Source of the DNA: Actinomycetota bacterium
Lineage (GTDB): Bacteria; Actinomycetota; Humimicrobiia; Humimicrobiales; Humimicrobiaceae
Direction of reading: 5' to 3'
Assembly (NCBI GenBank): GCA_023488645.1
Contig: JAMDDL010000030.1
Span: 1-16,714, forward strand
DNA: 16,714 nt
Part shown: in pieces, positions 7,662 to 16,284 of the stretch
How the letters are laid out: every line of letters starts with the position of its first letter
Numbering within the stretch: position 1 is the first letter of the stretch
Translations under genes and position numbers: made by a program
The notes under the pieces: model-generated
The model's input: the letters and a program-made list of their open reading frames with translations, nothing else
What the model was told of the DNA's origin: nothing
Database searches by the model: none

Positions 7662-7685
7662 TTGACTTTTAAATTTAATTATAAT
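7662..7685 (+). promoter_or_regulatory. Promoter-like hexamers before amaP with abnormal spacing
   Basis: TTGACT (7662-7667) and a perfect TATAAT (7680-7685) are present but only 12 bases apart, too close for one ordinary sigma-70 promoter. Either only one hexamer is used or an activator compensates. TATAAT is 54 bases before the amaP ATG. Confidence 0.3.
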
Positions 7686-7739
7686 AACCTAAATACGATT
7701 TTTAATTTAAAAATTTTTTAAAACCTTCAAGGGTGGACA

Positions 7740-8393
7740 ATGAATATCTTTAATAAAATAATAATAATCATTATTCTTATAGGAATAATATGTATTTCCG
7801 TAGTCGGCATATTTAATTCATTTGTAAAAATTTTCAAATGGTCAGATCTTGCAGTTAAACTGGTAAATCCAGCAAAACAAGTAAATCCTTATATTTCAGC
7901 CCTTATTTTATTGTTAATAATAGTAGTTTGTATTTTTCTGCTTATTCTTGAATTTTACAGAAGAAAATCCAGGACAGCAGTTGTTGCTGCAGTAAAAGAA
8001 GGTTCTGCAATGATTACTCTTGATTCGGCAGCAAATCAGATTAAAGAAAGCATCAGCACGATAAGCGGAGCTGCAGATATTACTGTAAGAGTTTTACCAA
8101 GATCAAACGGTGTTATCTTAAATATTTATGCAAAAATATGCTCTGACTGTAATGTTCCTGAAAAAATGCAGGAAATAATAAAAGGCGCTACTAATTTTGC
8201 AGTCAGTAAACTGGGAATAAGAGTTTATAAAACAAATCTAACCATTGTTAATCTTACAAATATTAAATATGAACCTGTAAGTGCAAATATCCAAAAGCAG
8301 GAAGTTCAAAAAACAGTTTCCGCTCCTGTTGAAAAAAGTGAAACTGAAAAAGGCAGTAATTATGAAAACTCAAGCAATACTGGCAAAGATTAA
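7740..8393 (+). CDS. amaP: AmaP-like membrane protein with Asp23/Gls24-type domain
   Basis: The 217-residue protein has two N-terminal membrane segments (about 5-28 and 50-72) with a short intervening loop. A basic patch (YRRKSR, 73-78) and an Asp23/Gls24-like domain at about 80-175 (SAMITLDSAANQIKESIS, GVILNIYAKI, VSKLGIRVYKTNLTI) follow. A Glu/Lys/Ser-rich disordered tail from about 180 ends the protein. In the family, AmaP anchors the Asp23 protein at the inner membrane and is linked to cell-envelope stress. The layout is the standard AmaP one. The ATG follows an AAGGGTGG site at good distance. No Asp23 gene sits next to it, so any partner must lie elsewhere. Tandem repeats and AT-rich promoter elements upstream hint at regulation. 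Confidence 0.75.
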   Translation: MNIFNKIIIIIILIGIICISVVGIFNSFVKIFKWSDLAVKLVNPAKQVNPYISALILLLIIVVCIFLLILEFYRRKSRTAVVAAVKEGSAMITLDSAANQIKESISTISGAADITVRVLPRSNGVILNIYAKICSDCNVPEKMQEIIKGATNFAVSKLGIRVYKTNLTIVNLTNIKYEPVSANIQKQEVQKTVSAPVEKSETEKGSNYENSSNTGKD

Positions 8394-8451
8394 GATGCTG
8401 CCTTAAGACAGTTGAAAATGATAAAACCGGGAAAAATTAATTACAATATTT

Positions 8452-8478
8452 TTGAGCATTTTAAGCACTTATTATAAT
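8452..8478 (+). promoter_or_regulatory. Promoter of the tRNA-Gly gene
   Basis: TTGAGC (8452-8457) and a perfect TATAAT (8473-8478) lie 15 bases apart, and the -10 ends 15 bases before the mature tRNA 5' end. Spacing is slightly short, but position and -10 quality are good. It may also drive the helicase-nuclease genes downstream. Confidence 0.5.
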
Positions 8479-8493
8479 TATTTTTCAAACGAA

Positions 8494-8567
8494 GCGGACT
8501 TAGTACAGTGGTAGTACATGAGCTTCCCAAGCTCAAAGGGCGGGTTCGATTCCCGTAGTCCGCTCCA
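8494..8567 (+). tRNA. tRNA-Gly (anticodon CCC), CCA encoded
   Basis: A full cloverleaf of 74 bases can be drawn by hand. The acceptor stem GCGGACT pairs with AGTCCGC, followed by discriminator T and an encoded CCA. The anticodon stem TGAGC/GCTCA encloses the seven-base loop TTCCCAA, giving anticodon CCC that reads GGG glycine codons. The T arm is GCGGG TTCGATT CCCGT, with one G-T pair. The D-arm region TAGTACAGTGGTAGTA carries the usual GG.AGTA text. GGG is presumably a rare codon in such an AT-rich genome. Confidence 0.95.
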
Positions 8568-8579
8568 GAATATTTTTAA

Positions 8580-8592
8580 TTTTTTTTTTTTT
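8580..8592 (+). repeat. Run of 13 T between tRNA-Gly and the helicase-nuclease start
   Basis: Thirteen consecutive T lie 12 bases after the tRNA and 5 bases before ATG 8598, filling the place where a ribosome site should be. It could end tRNA transcription in part, or vary in length by slippage. Confidence 0.6.
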
Positions 8593-8597
8593 AAATA

Positions 8598-11500
8598 ATG
8601 CCTTCACAGTTAAACTATATAAGCAATTTCAAAAAAATATCTCAAAAAAATAATAATTATCTTATTACGGGAGCAGCCGGTACAGGTAAAAGTTATTTTT
8701 TAATTCAATTTATTAAATATCTTATAACAATAAAAGATATAGCCCCGGGGCAGATTTTAGTTTTTACCTTCAACAGAAAGAATTCAAAATTTTACAGAGA
8801 AGAAATTTCCAGTGCTCTTGGTAAAACAATAAGAGAAATCCATGTAATGACTTTTTATTCATTTTGCCTCGATTTTATAAACCGCAGGAAAGCAGATGAG
8901 GGCTTAAACTTCCTTTCAAACAATACTTCAACAACAGGAATAGCAGGAAATCATAAAGAAAAAAATTCAAATGAGGTATTTGAAAAAATAACAAGTGAAA
9001 TAAATTTATTAACTGCGCCCCAGCAATGGGATTTAATTACTGCAATTCTTGAAAATCTGGATGAAAAACAGTATTTTCATATTATTAGCCTTCTTAAGAA
9101 TAATGACCAGGCAAGAATAAGCATAATTCAGGAAATTTTTGATTACATTTTAAGGGCACAGGAAAATTTACTTGATGCTCCTTACCTGTCAAAAAAATTT
9201 ACTCCATATACCAATAAAATATTATCAGAAATAAATAATATTTATTATCAGTATAATGAAAAAGTTAAAGACAATGATTTCTTTGATTATGGAAGGATTC
9301 TGCTTGAAACTGCAAATGAATTAAAAAACAGCAAAAGTATTTCAGATTTTTACAAAAGGAATTTTGAATTCATTATTGTTGATGATTTTCAGGAAGTTAA
9401 TTTATGTGAATTTGCCATAATTAATCATATTTCAAATAATAATATAATATTTTTTGGCAATGATGACCAGTCAATTTATGCATTCAGAGGTTCAAATCTT
9501 AATAATTATTTTAAGGTATATGAGCACCTTTATCCGAAAAATGTAATTACTTTGAAAGAAAATTTCAGAAACAATTTTATAATTAATGAATTTTCAGGCA
9601 ATTTCATCAGCAGAAATAATGAGCGTATAAGGAAAAAAATAAAAGCAAATAAAGATACTATAGGCAATGGGGAAGTAACAGTTACTGGTTTTAACAATAT
9701 TCATGATGAATTAAATTTCATACTGAACAAAATTTATTTTCTTAAAATTTTTAAAAAAATAAATTTAAATGATATTGCAATTATTTTAAAAGGTTCGGAA
9801 TTTGAAAAAAAAATTATTGAAAATTTTTTATTTCAAAATAATATTCCATATCACATTAGAAATCCCCGATCGATACCATCAAGCAAATATGTAAAATATA
9901 TTCTTAATGTCAGCAGATTATGCGTTCTTATTAATGAATTCAATAAAAAAGCGATAAAACAAGCTGCTGGGAAAAATGAAGAAGGCAGTGCTGTTAATTT
10001 ATGTGATGAATTGATAAAAAATATACTTTTTTCTGAATCATTAAACATTAATCCGGTTTTTTTTAAAACGATGGAAGCAGATTATCTTGAAGGTTTAACT
10101 AAGAAAAAGTATGAAAATATCTGGGAGTATATGTTAAAAAATTTAAAAAATTTAAAGAAAATTGAAATTAACAGCTACCATATTTTGTTAAGATTCATCT
10201 CTTCCATAAATATATTTTCCCGAAAGACAGAAACGGATTGCTTTAAATTTTTTATTAGTTTATTTTGCGACCCGAAGATTGGTTTTTATGAAAAAATAAA
10301 AAATTATGACAGGTTAAATCAGAATGAGAAAAATCTTATTAAGGTTCTTGGAGATTATCTTGAAAGCATTAAAAATTTCAGTGCAGACAAATCGCCGTTA
10401 AATACTGTATATGATTATATTGACTATATTGAAAGCTTGAAAAACAACCAGTTTGTTGAAGAAATTGAAGAGAGCACAAGCACAAGGGATTTTATTGAAA
10501 ATGACGGTGTCAGAATAATAAGTTTTTATGAAAGCAGAAATTATAATTTTGAAGCAGTATTTATTCCTTTTTTAAATAAAGGTTATTTGCCTTCAAATTT
10601 TTCAAAGTCTCAAACTTTCGATTTGAAAATATTTCAGATGTTTGCTGAAAACAGGTTTATTTCAGAGGCAAAAGCTAAAATAGCGCATCTGGAACAGGAA
10701 AGAAAAATTCTTTATATGGGTATTTCAAGAGCAAGAAATTATTTATATGTAACATGCAATAAATACAAAAGCAAATCTCCCTTTTTTTTGGAACTTTATG
10801 TGGATTTACAAAAAAGCAGGAAAAAGGCTGCAAAAATTAAAGAAAAGTTTTTGAGTGAATCTGATACTTTATGTAAAGATGATAAAGGCGTACCGGAAAT
10901 AAGTTCATTTAATTATTTTAGAAATAAATGGCTTTTAAAAAAGAAAGCTCTTGTAGCAGCAGCAAGGATTGAGAAAAATTTATATTATGACAGGCAGAAA
11001 TATGAAAACTATCTGATTTATTTAAAAACATTTTATAATCCGGAAAACTGGTGGAACTTAGTTAAGCCAACAGAAAATATGCTAAATCCCTTTGAAATTT
11101 ACAGAAATTATTTTTCTTACAGTTCACTTGAAACATATGATGCATGTCCTTTCAAATATAAATTTGAATATTTTTTCAAAATAAAAAATGAAGAAAAAAA
11201 GTTATCAATTTTAATAGGCAGCATTTATCATGAAATAATCAGAAGATTTTTCAAAGAAAGTAAAAATTTTGAATTTAATGATCTGGCAGAAATAGCTGGT
11301 AAAGAAATAGAAAGAGCATCAGATAAGTTTAAATATGAATTTTATATCAGAGAACTCAGAGAAAATGTCATCAAGGATTTTCAGAATTTTTATAATATTT
11401 TTATACTCCCAATTATTTCAATACTGCAAAAAAACAGGAAAGACGGGTTAGTTTTAAGTGAAAAGAAGTTTGAATTCGAACTCACGGATACCAGGGAGAT

Positions 11501-11906
11501 TATAACAGGAAAAATAGACTTTATTAAAATTGACAGTGACAGGGAAGCTGAAATTATTGATTTTAAATCATCTTCAAATAAATATAGCGACAGGGACCTT
11601 GAAGATGAACTTCAGTTAAAAATTTACAAACTTGCAGCAAAGTTAAGCAAATCTTTAAATGAAGATAATATTAATTTAAAAAACAAGGAAATAATTTTAA
11701 AGTATTACTTTTTAGGAAAAGAAAAGGACCCTTTTTTAGAAATGCCGGATGATTATTATAAGGAAGATGAACTGATAGAAAGAATTTTAAAAATAATACA
11801 AAATATTAAGAATGAGAATTTTGATATAAATCCCAAGAATTTTATGAGCTGTTATTATTGTGATTATAAAATATTTTGTGAGAAATACTATGGAAGCCCG
11901 ATTTGA
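8598..11906 (+). CDS. AdnA-like UvrD-type helicase / RecB-type nuclease subunit
   Basis: A 1102-residue protein with an N-terminal superfamily 1A motor and a C-terminal PD-(D/E)XK nuclease. Motor motifs: Walker A GAAGTGKS (25-32), DDFQE (262-266), GNDDQSIYAFRGS (287-299), ENFRNN (321-326) and motif VI ERKILYMGISRAR around 711. The DExx box has Asp in place of Glu, and motif V (642-651, SFYESRNYNF) lacks the usual H..KGLEF, so this motor is probably weak. Nuclease: Asp974 (GKIDF), Asp988-x-Lys990 (IIDFKSS), then ELQLKIYKLA. Cys850 with Cys1085, Cys1088 and Cys1094 is placed like an AddB-type iron-sulfur cluster. Its end overlaps the next gene by 17 bases, so the two are translationally coupled and probably form one complex that resects double-strand-break ends for recombination. 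No Shine-Dalgarno site precedes the ATG. AddB-like is the main alternative. Confidence 0.85.
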   Translation: MPSQLNYISNFKKISQKNNNYLITGAAGTGKSYFLIQFIKYLITIKDIAPGQILVFTFNRKNSKFYREEISSALGKTIREIHVMTFYSFCLDFINRRKADEGLNFLSNNTSTTGIAGNHKEKNSNEVFEKITSEINLLTAPQQWDLITAILENLDEKQYFHIISLLKNNDQARISIIQEIFDYILRAQENLLDAPYLSKKFTPYTNKILSEINNIYYQYNEKVKDNDFFDYGRILLETANELKNSKSISDFYKRNFEFIIVDDFQEVNLCEFAIINHISNNNIIFFGNDDQSIYAFRGSNLNNYFKVYEHLYPKNVITLKENFRNNFIINEFSGNFISRNNERIRKKIKANKDTIGNGEVTVTGFNNIHDELNFILNKIYFLKIFKKINLNDIAIILKGSEFEKKIIENFLFQNNIPYHIRNPRSIPSSKYVKYILNVSRLCVLINEFNKKAIKQAAGKNEEGSAVNLCDELIKNILFSESLNINPVFFKTMEADYLEGLTKKKYENIWEYMLKNLKNLKKIEINSYHILLRFISSINIFSRKTETDCFKFFISLFCDPKIGFYEKIKNYDRLNQNEKNLIKVLGDYLESIKNFSADKSPLNTVYDYIDYIESLKNNQFVEEIEESTSTRDFIENDGVRIISFYESRNYNFEAVFIPFLNKGYLPSNFSKSQTFDLKIFQMFAENRFISEAKAKIAHLEQERKILYMGISRARNYLYVTCNKYKSKSPFFLELYVDLQKSRKKAAKIKEKFLSESDTLCKDDKGVPEISSFNYFRNKWLLKKKALVAAARIEKNLYYDRQKYENYLIYLKTFYNPENWWNLVKPTENMLNPFEIYRNYFSYSSLETYDACPFKYKFEYFFKIKNEEKKLSILIGSIYHEIIRRFFKESKNFEFNDLAEIAGKEIERASDKFKYEFYIRELRENVIKDFQNFYNIFILPIISILQKNRKDGLVLSEKKFEFELTDTREIITGKIDFIKIDSDREAEIIDFKSSSNKYSDRDLEDELQLKIYKLAAKLSKSLNEDNINLKNKEIILKYYFLGKEKDPFLEMPDDYYKEDELIERILKIIQNIKNENFDINPKNFMSCYYCDYKIFCEKYYGSPI

Positions 11907-14900
11907 TTTAACTTTTGAGCAAAAACTTATAATTAAAAGCAAAAGTGATGTAAAAAAGGTTATTGCCTGCGCAGGTTCAGGAAAAACTTCTGTCTTAACT
12001 CAAAATGTAATAGAAATATTAAGGAAAAAAACTGCCTGTCCGGAAGAAATACTTGCACTTACCTTTACCAATAATGCTGCTGAAAATATGCGGGAAAAAA
12101 TAAGCAAAAATCTTGCCTTCATTGATTTAAATAACCTTGATATTTATACCTTTAATTCTTTTGGCAATTTCTTAATCATGGAAAACAGTTTTATGATTGG
12201 CTTCGGGAAAAACTTTAAGTTAATAAATGAAGTTCAATCATGGCAGATAATTTATGAAATTTTTAAACAATATAATTTCAATAGTTTAAAAGCAGGAAAG
12301 GATCAGGGCAGATTTGTAAAAGATATCCTTGATTATATCTGGAATTTAAAAAATAACCTTGTAACCATAAATGAATTGAAAAATTATGTTCAATCATATA
12401 AAGATTATATAAAAGATTTTAAAAGTGCGGGACTTGCAAGGGAAGAAGAGGAAAAAATACCTTATATGGCCGAGTTTTGCGATATTTATGAAAAATATGA
12501 AGCAATAAAGAAAAGAGATAATTTTATTGACTATGCTGATCAGATTTTTTTGCCATATTTTTTATTCAAGCAGCGTCCCGCAGTAAGGGAAAAATATTCA
12601 CATAAATATAAATATATTTTTATTGATGAGTTCCAGGATACAAATAATGCCCAGGCATATCTTCTTTCCATGCTATATATGAAAGGAAAAAATAAATTAA
12701 TGATAGTTGGAGATGATGATCAGGGAATATACGGGTTCAGAGGAGCATGTATAGAAAATATACAGGATTTCAGTTATTTCGAAGATGATATGGAAAAACT
12801 GGTAAAAACATTTTTCCTTACGGTTAATTTCAGATCAGGAAGGGAAATTATAAACTTTACAAATTCAATAATAAAAGATAACAGGAAAAGGGAAGTTAAA
12901 GTTGTAAAGCCGGAAAATGAAGAAAAAAGATCACATATAATATTTTTTAAGAAGAATTCACTTGAGGAAGAAGCCAGGCAGATTTCTGAAATGATATCAA
13001 ACCTCGTGAGGTATGGATATAAATTAAAAGATATTGCAGTTTTATGCAGAAGAAAAAGATTTAAGGAAATAATTAAATCTTTTATAAAAAACGATATAAG
13101 ATTTGAAATAATTGGAAGCAGGAGTTATTTTTATGAACCTGAAATATTATTTCTTTTGTCCTGGCTTAAGTTAATTCAAAATATAAATGATGATGAAGCA
13201 GCAGTTTTTTTGTTAAAATCTTCAAAATATAAAATCTCAGACAGGGATATTTATTTTTTAAGGAAAAATGATACTTTAATAGGTGCGGTCAGGAATGCAG
13301 ATTCAAATAATTATCTGGGTGAGGAAACGAAAAAGAGGCTTGCACTTTTTCTTTTGGAACTTGATTATTATATTAAAAATTCCCAACTGTTAAGTTTAAA
13401 TGAAATAATCAGCATGATCTTTCATTCTTCGGGTTTATATGATGAACTTAATTCAAGATTTGGAATAATTTCAAAAAAGAAAATAATAAATATCGAAAAC
13501 CTGATTAAGCTTGCATGGGAATTTGAGGAAAATAATTTTAATGCAGATTTTGAAAGTTTTGTTATTTATCTTAAGGATATTTCAAAAACAGAATATGAAG
13601 ACCCCGATTTCCAGGTTGTTTCCAGTGAAAATTCAGTCAAGCTCATGAGCATACATGCAGCAAAAGGACTTGAATTTAAAGTAGTGTTTTTGCCGATGCT
13701 GTGGGAGCAGGATTATAAAGTAAAAAGGGATCAAAAAAAATTTATGGAACTTCCTTCATCTTTAAGGAAAGACGGTAAAATCTGGAAGGAAAAAGGAAAT
13801 TATACAACTGTAAAAGAATTTGAAAGTGATCTTAAATCCATGATGCTTGAAGAAGAAAAAAGAATATTTTATGTTGCCTCCAGCCGTCCACAGGAATTGC
13901 TGATTCTTTCCTACCCTCGATATGAAAATTTTACTGATATATTGAAAGAAAACATAAAAATTAAAAATATTAATCCATTTATTGAAAATATTTTTAACGA
14001 AAACAGCAGTACAATTTTTTTTGGAGATGAAACTTTTGACTATTTAAACAGCACTTTCAATATAAAACCGCAATTTTATTTTAATAGTTTTGAGGAAATA
14101 CTTGAAAGATTTAAAGAAGGGCAAAATCACAAAAAAAATCAGAAAAATAAAAGTTCATATGAGGATTCCGAAAATAGTGCAAAAAAAATAAATTTCAGGG
14201 AAAATATTTTCCTTGATAAATATGAAAAATATATTGCTGAAAATATTAATAACATTAAAGAAAATTTATCTGACTTATTTAGTAATAAATTGGAAAATTT
14301 AATTACCGGAAATATTGCTGAGAATATCTATAATGTAAATATGAAAGATTCTTATTCTTTAACAGAAGTATTAACTTTTCTTGAGTGTCCTTTTTTATAT
14401 AAATTCAGATATAAAATAAATTTACCTGAAGCAGCAAGTAAAACAACTGATTATGGTATTAAAATGCATAAATTTATAGAAAATGTTACAGCGTTTAGCT
14501 TTAAAAATTTTTTAAATAACAAAAACTCCAGCAATAAAAAGGAAACACAAAAAGATACTCAGTTTTATTTACAATTTTTTAATATCAAAAATATTGAAGA
14601 TTTAAAATATAAAGAATATTTAAATAATTTTTTTAAAAGCAGCCTGATTAACTTTAAACTTGAAGCTGAAGTTTTACTTGAACAGTTGTTTTACTGGAAA
14701 ATAAATAAATATTATCTGACATGTAAAATAGACAGGCTGGATATACATAGCAATGGTTTAATTATTTTATATGACTATAAGACCTCAAGTTACGAAAAAC
14801 ACAGTTTAAACAGCAGCTACATATATCAGGTTAAATCCTATATATGTATGCTTTCAGATTTGTTTGATATTTCAATTGAAAAAATTTCGGGCAATTTGTT

Positions 14901-15081
14901 TTTCCTGGGCGATGGAACTATCCTGCCTGTGAAAGTTGAAAATTGGGAAAAGCAGCAAATAAAAAACAGCCTGAATAAAACAATATACGATATTAAAAAC
15001 AATAAATACCCCGAGAATTATCCAAAAAAATGTACCAGTCACTGTAATTTTAAAAGCATTTGCCCGGTCAATGAAAAATAA
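11890..15081 (+). CDS. AdnB-like UvrD-type helicase / RecB-type nuclease subunit
   Basis: A 1063-residue partner of the preceding gene with the same two-part plan. All superfamily 1A motifs look active: LTFEQ (7-11), Walker A ACAGSGKT (26-33), DEFQD (246-250), GDDDQGIYGFRG (274-285), VNFRSG, motif V MSIHAAKGLEF around His589, and motif VI RIFYVASSRPQELL from Arg658. The nuclease has Asp948 (CKIDRLD), Asp962-x-Lys964 (YDYKTSS) and a following Tyr/Gln helix. Cys833, Cys1048, Cys1052 and Cys1058 resemble an iron-sulfur clasp. I chose ATG 11890, because it puts LTFEQ near the N terminus as is usual; an in-frame GTG at 11860 would add ten residues. The canonical motor suggests this subunit drives translocation of the complex. 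The gene ends in a convergent arrangement with ilvE. Confidence 0.88.
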   Translation: MEARFDLTFEQKLIIKSKSDVKKVIACAGSGKTSVLTQNVIEILRKKTACPEEILALTFTNNAAENMREKISKNLAFIDLNNLDIYTFNSFGNFLIMENSFMIGFGKNFKLINEVQSWQIIYEIFKQYNFNSLKAGKDQGRFVKDILDYIWNLKNNLVTINELKNYVQSYKDYIKDFKSAGLAREEEEKIPYMAEFCDIYEKYEAIKKRDNFIDYADQIFLPYFLFKQRPAVREKYSHKYKYIFIDEFQDTNNAQAYLLSMLYMKGKNKLMIVGDDDQGIYGFRGACIENIQDFSYFEDDMEKLVKTFFLTVNFRSGREIINFTNSIIKDNRKREVKVVKPENEEKRSHIIFFKKNSLEEEARQISEMISNLVRYGYKLKDIAVLCRRKRFKEIIKSFIKNDIRFEIIGSRSYFYEPEILFLLSWLKLIQNINDDEAAVFLLKSSKYKISDRDIYFLRKNDTLIGAVRNADSNNYLGEETKKRLALFLLELDYYIKNSQLLSLNEIISMIFHSSGLYDELNSRFGIISKKKIINIENLIKLAWEFEENNFNADFESFVIYLKDISKTEYEDPDFQVVSSENSVKLMSIHAAKGLEFKVVFLPMLWEQDYKVKRDQKKFMELPSSLRKDGKIWKEKGNYTTVKEFESDLKSMMLEEEKRIFYVASSRPQELLILSYPRYENFTDILKENIKIKNINPFIENIFNENSSTIFFGDETFDYLNSTFNIKPQFYFNSFEEILERFKEGQNHKKNQKNKSSYEDSENSAKKINFRENIFLDKYEKYIAENINNIKENLSDLFSNKLENLITGNIAENIYNVNMKDSYSLTEVLTFLECPFLYKFRYKINLPEAASKTTDYGIKMHKFIENVTAFSFKNFLNNKNSSNKKETQKDTQFYLQFFNIKNIEDLKYKEYLNNFFKSSLINFKLEAEVLLEQLFYWKINKYYLTCKIDRLDIHSNGLIILYDYKTSSYEKHSLNSSYIYQVKSYICMLSDLFDISIEKISGNLFFLGDGTILPVKVENWEKQQIKNSLNKTIYDIKNNKYPENYPKKCTSHCNFKSICPVNEK

Positions 15082-15112
15082 ATTTACATTATATTGCAAT
15101 CAGAAAAATTAA

Positions 15113-15136
15113 TTTTTACTTTTTTTTAAGTAAAAA
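15113..15136. terminator. AT-only hairpin between convergent genes, possible bidirectional terminator
   Basis: TTTTTACTT (15113-15121) pairs perfectly with AAGTAAAAA (15128-15136) around a six-T loop, and two further A-T pairs are possible outside a one-base bulge. It sits between the stop of the helicase-nuclease gene (15081) and that of ilvE (15200). The stem has only one G-C pair, so its strength is doubtful. Confidence 0.4.
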
Positions 15137-15199
15137 ATTATCCTTTGCAGATTTTAATTAATTTAAACGGTGATTTTTCAGTATTTTGTGTTTAATAGT

Positions 15200-16141
15200 T
15201 TATTTTACTTCAGTACACCAGTGTGAATACTGTTTTAATTCATTTTTAACTGCTTTAAAATAAATATTTTGTATTTTTTTAGTTATTTCTCCCATTTTTC
15301 CATTTCCTGTTATTCTGCCGTCAACACTTCCGATTGGCGATACCTGAGCTCCTGTGCCGCAAAAAAATAACTCATCTGCAGTATATAATTCCGTCCTGTC
15401 TACCGGTCTTTGCTGAACCTCAAGATCAAGCTCATTTTTTGCAAGTTCAATAACAGTATTCATTGTTATTCCTTCAAGAATATCGTTATACACGGGCGGT
15501 GTAATAATTTTTCCGTTTTTTACCATAAAAAGATTCATTGCACTGCCTTCGCTTACATGCTGGCCATCTGAAGACAGTGTAATAGCTTCGTCATATCCAT
15601 TAAGTAAGGCTTCAGTTTTCTGAAGAGCTGCGTTAACATAACTTCCTGAAATTTTTGCTCTCGGAGGTATACAGTTATCGGGGATTCTTGTCCATGATGA
15701 AACGCAAACCTTGATTGGCTTTGAAAGATTAAGATATTCACCGAGGGGGATAGTATAAATAAAAAAGTCCTGATTATTTTTTATTAATTTGGGACCTATA
15801 TCCAATCCGCTGTTGTAAGCAAAGGGCCTTATATAAGAATCTTCCCTGTAATTTTCTTTTTTCAGAAGTTCAATTGTAATATTGCAAAGCTCTTCACAGG
15901 AATACCTGATATTAATCATCATTATTCTGCAACTGTCAAGAAGCCTTTCATAATGGCTTCTCATTCTGAAAACATAATTCCTTTCTTCAGATTGAACCCA
16001 ATAACATCTTATTCCTTCAAATACTGCTGTTCCATACTGCAATGCATTTGTTCTGATATCTACCTTGGCTTCACTGATTGGAATTATTTTATCATTGAAA
16101 AAAGCAAATTTTGGATTTTGAGACTTAGTTGGATTTTCCAT
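15200..16141 (-). CDS. ilvE: Branched-chain-amino-acid aminotransferase
   Basis: A complete 313-residue fold-type IV PLP enzyme that transfers the amino group between glutamate and the keto acids of leucine, isoleucine and valine, the last step of their synthesis. Landmarks are NALQYGTAVFEGIR (32-45), the PLP-binding Lys163 in PPRAKISGSYVNAAL, VSEGSAMNLF with Glu198 and Asn203, the phosphate-binding GITMNTV (224-230), and GTGAQVSPI (262-270). The length is normal for the short bacterial IlvE type. AAAGGA six bases upstream supports ATG 16141. No other branched-chain biosynthesis gene is in view. D-amino-acid transaminase and aminodeoxychorismate lyase share the fold, but the FEGIR and GSYVNAAL text favours IlvE. 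Confidence 0.92.
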   Translation of the reverse strand: MENPTKSQNPKFAFFNDKIIPISEAKVDIRTNALQYGTAVFEGIRCYWVQSEERNYVFRMRSHYERLLDSCRIMMINIRYSCEELCNITIELLKKENYREDSYIRPFAYNSGLDIGPKLIKNNQDFFIYTIPLGEYLNLSKPIKVCVSSWTRIPDNCIPPRAKISGSYVNAALQKTEALLNGYDEAITLSSDGQHVSEGSAMNLFMVKNGKIITPPVYNDILEGITMNTVIELAKNELDLEVQQRPVDRTELYTADELFFCGTGAQVSPIGSVDGRITGNGKMGEITKKIQNIYFKAVKNELKQYSHWCTEVK

Positions 16142-16165
16142 TTAAATTCCTTTAAATTATTTGTA

Positions 16166-16171
16166 ATTATA
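16166..16171 (-). promoter_or_regulatory. Possible -10 element of ilvE
   Basis: On the minus strand TATAAT reads at 16171-16166, 24 bases before the ATG. No good -35 hexamer is found 16-18 bases upstream, and the surrounding DNA is so AT-rich that chance occurrence is likely. Confidence 0.3.
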
Positions 16172-16284
16172 TAAAAATATAAATCATGGATTCGTTTTAT
16201 AAAAATTTTAATAAAATTAAATAATAAATTTTACTATTTTGAAATGAAAATGCAATTGATTTAAAACAAGACAAACAAGACTTA

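Noticed and set aside
8494..8567. tRNA-Gly as the attachment site of an integrated element
   Set aside because: No integrase lies next to it, and I found no copy of its 3' end elsewhere in the window.
9851..10048. Minus-strand open frame inside the first helicase-nuclease gene
   Set aside because: It lies wholly antisense to a gene with clear domain structure and has no protein-like features.
11860..11889. GTG 11860 as the start of the second helicase-nuclease
   Set aside because: It adds ten residues outside the family pattern. ATG 11890 gives the usual LTxEQ text near the N terminus and a modest overlap with the preceding gene.
8598..15081. Classic AddB-AddA pair
   Set aside because: Both proteins have UvrD-like motors with GDDDQ/GNDDQ-type motifs and both carry nuclease plus cysteine sets of similar size, which fits AdnAB better. 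I keep AddAB as an alternative because no phylogeny could be run.
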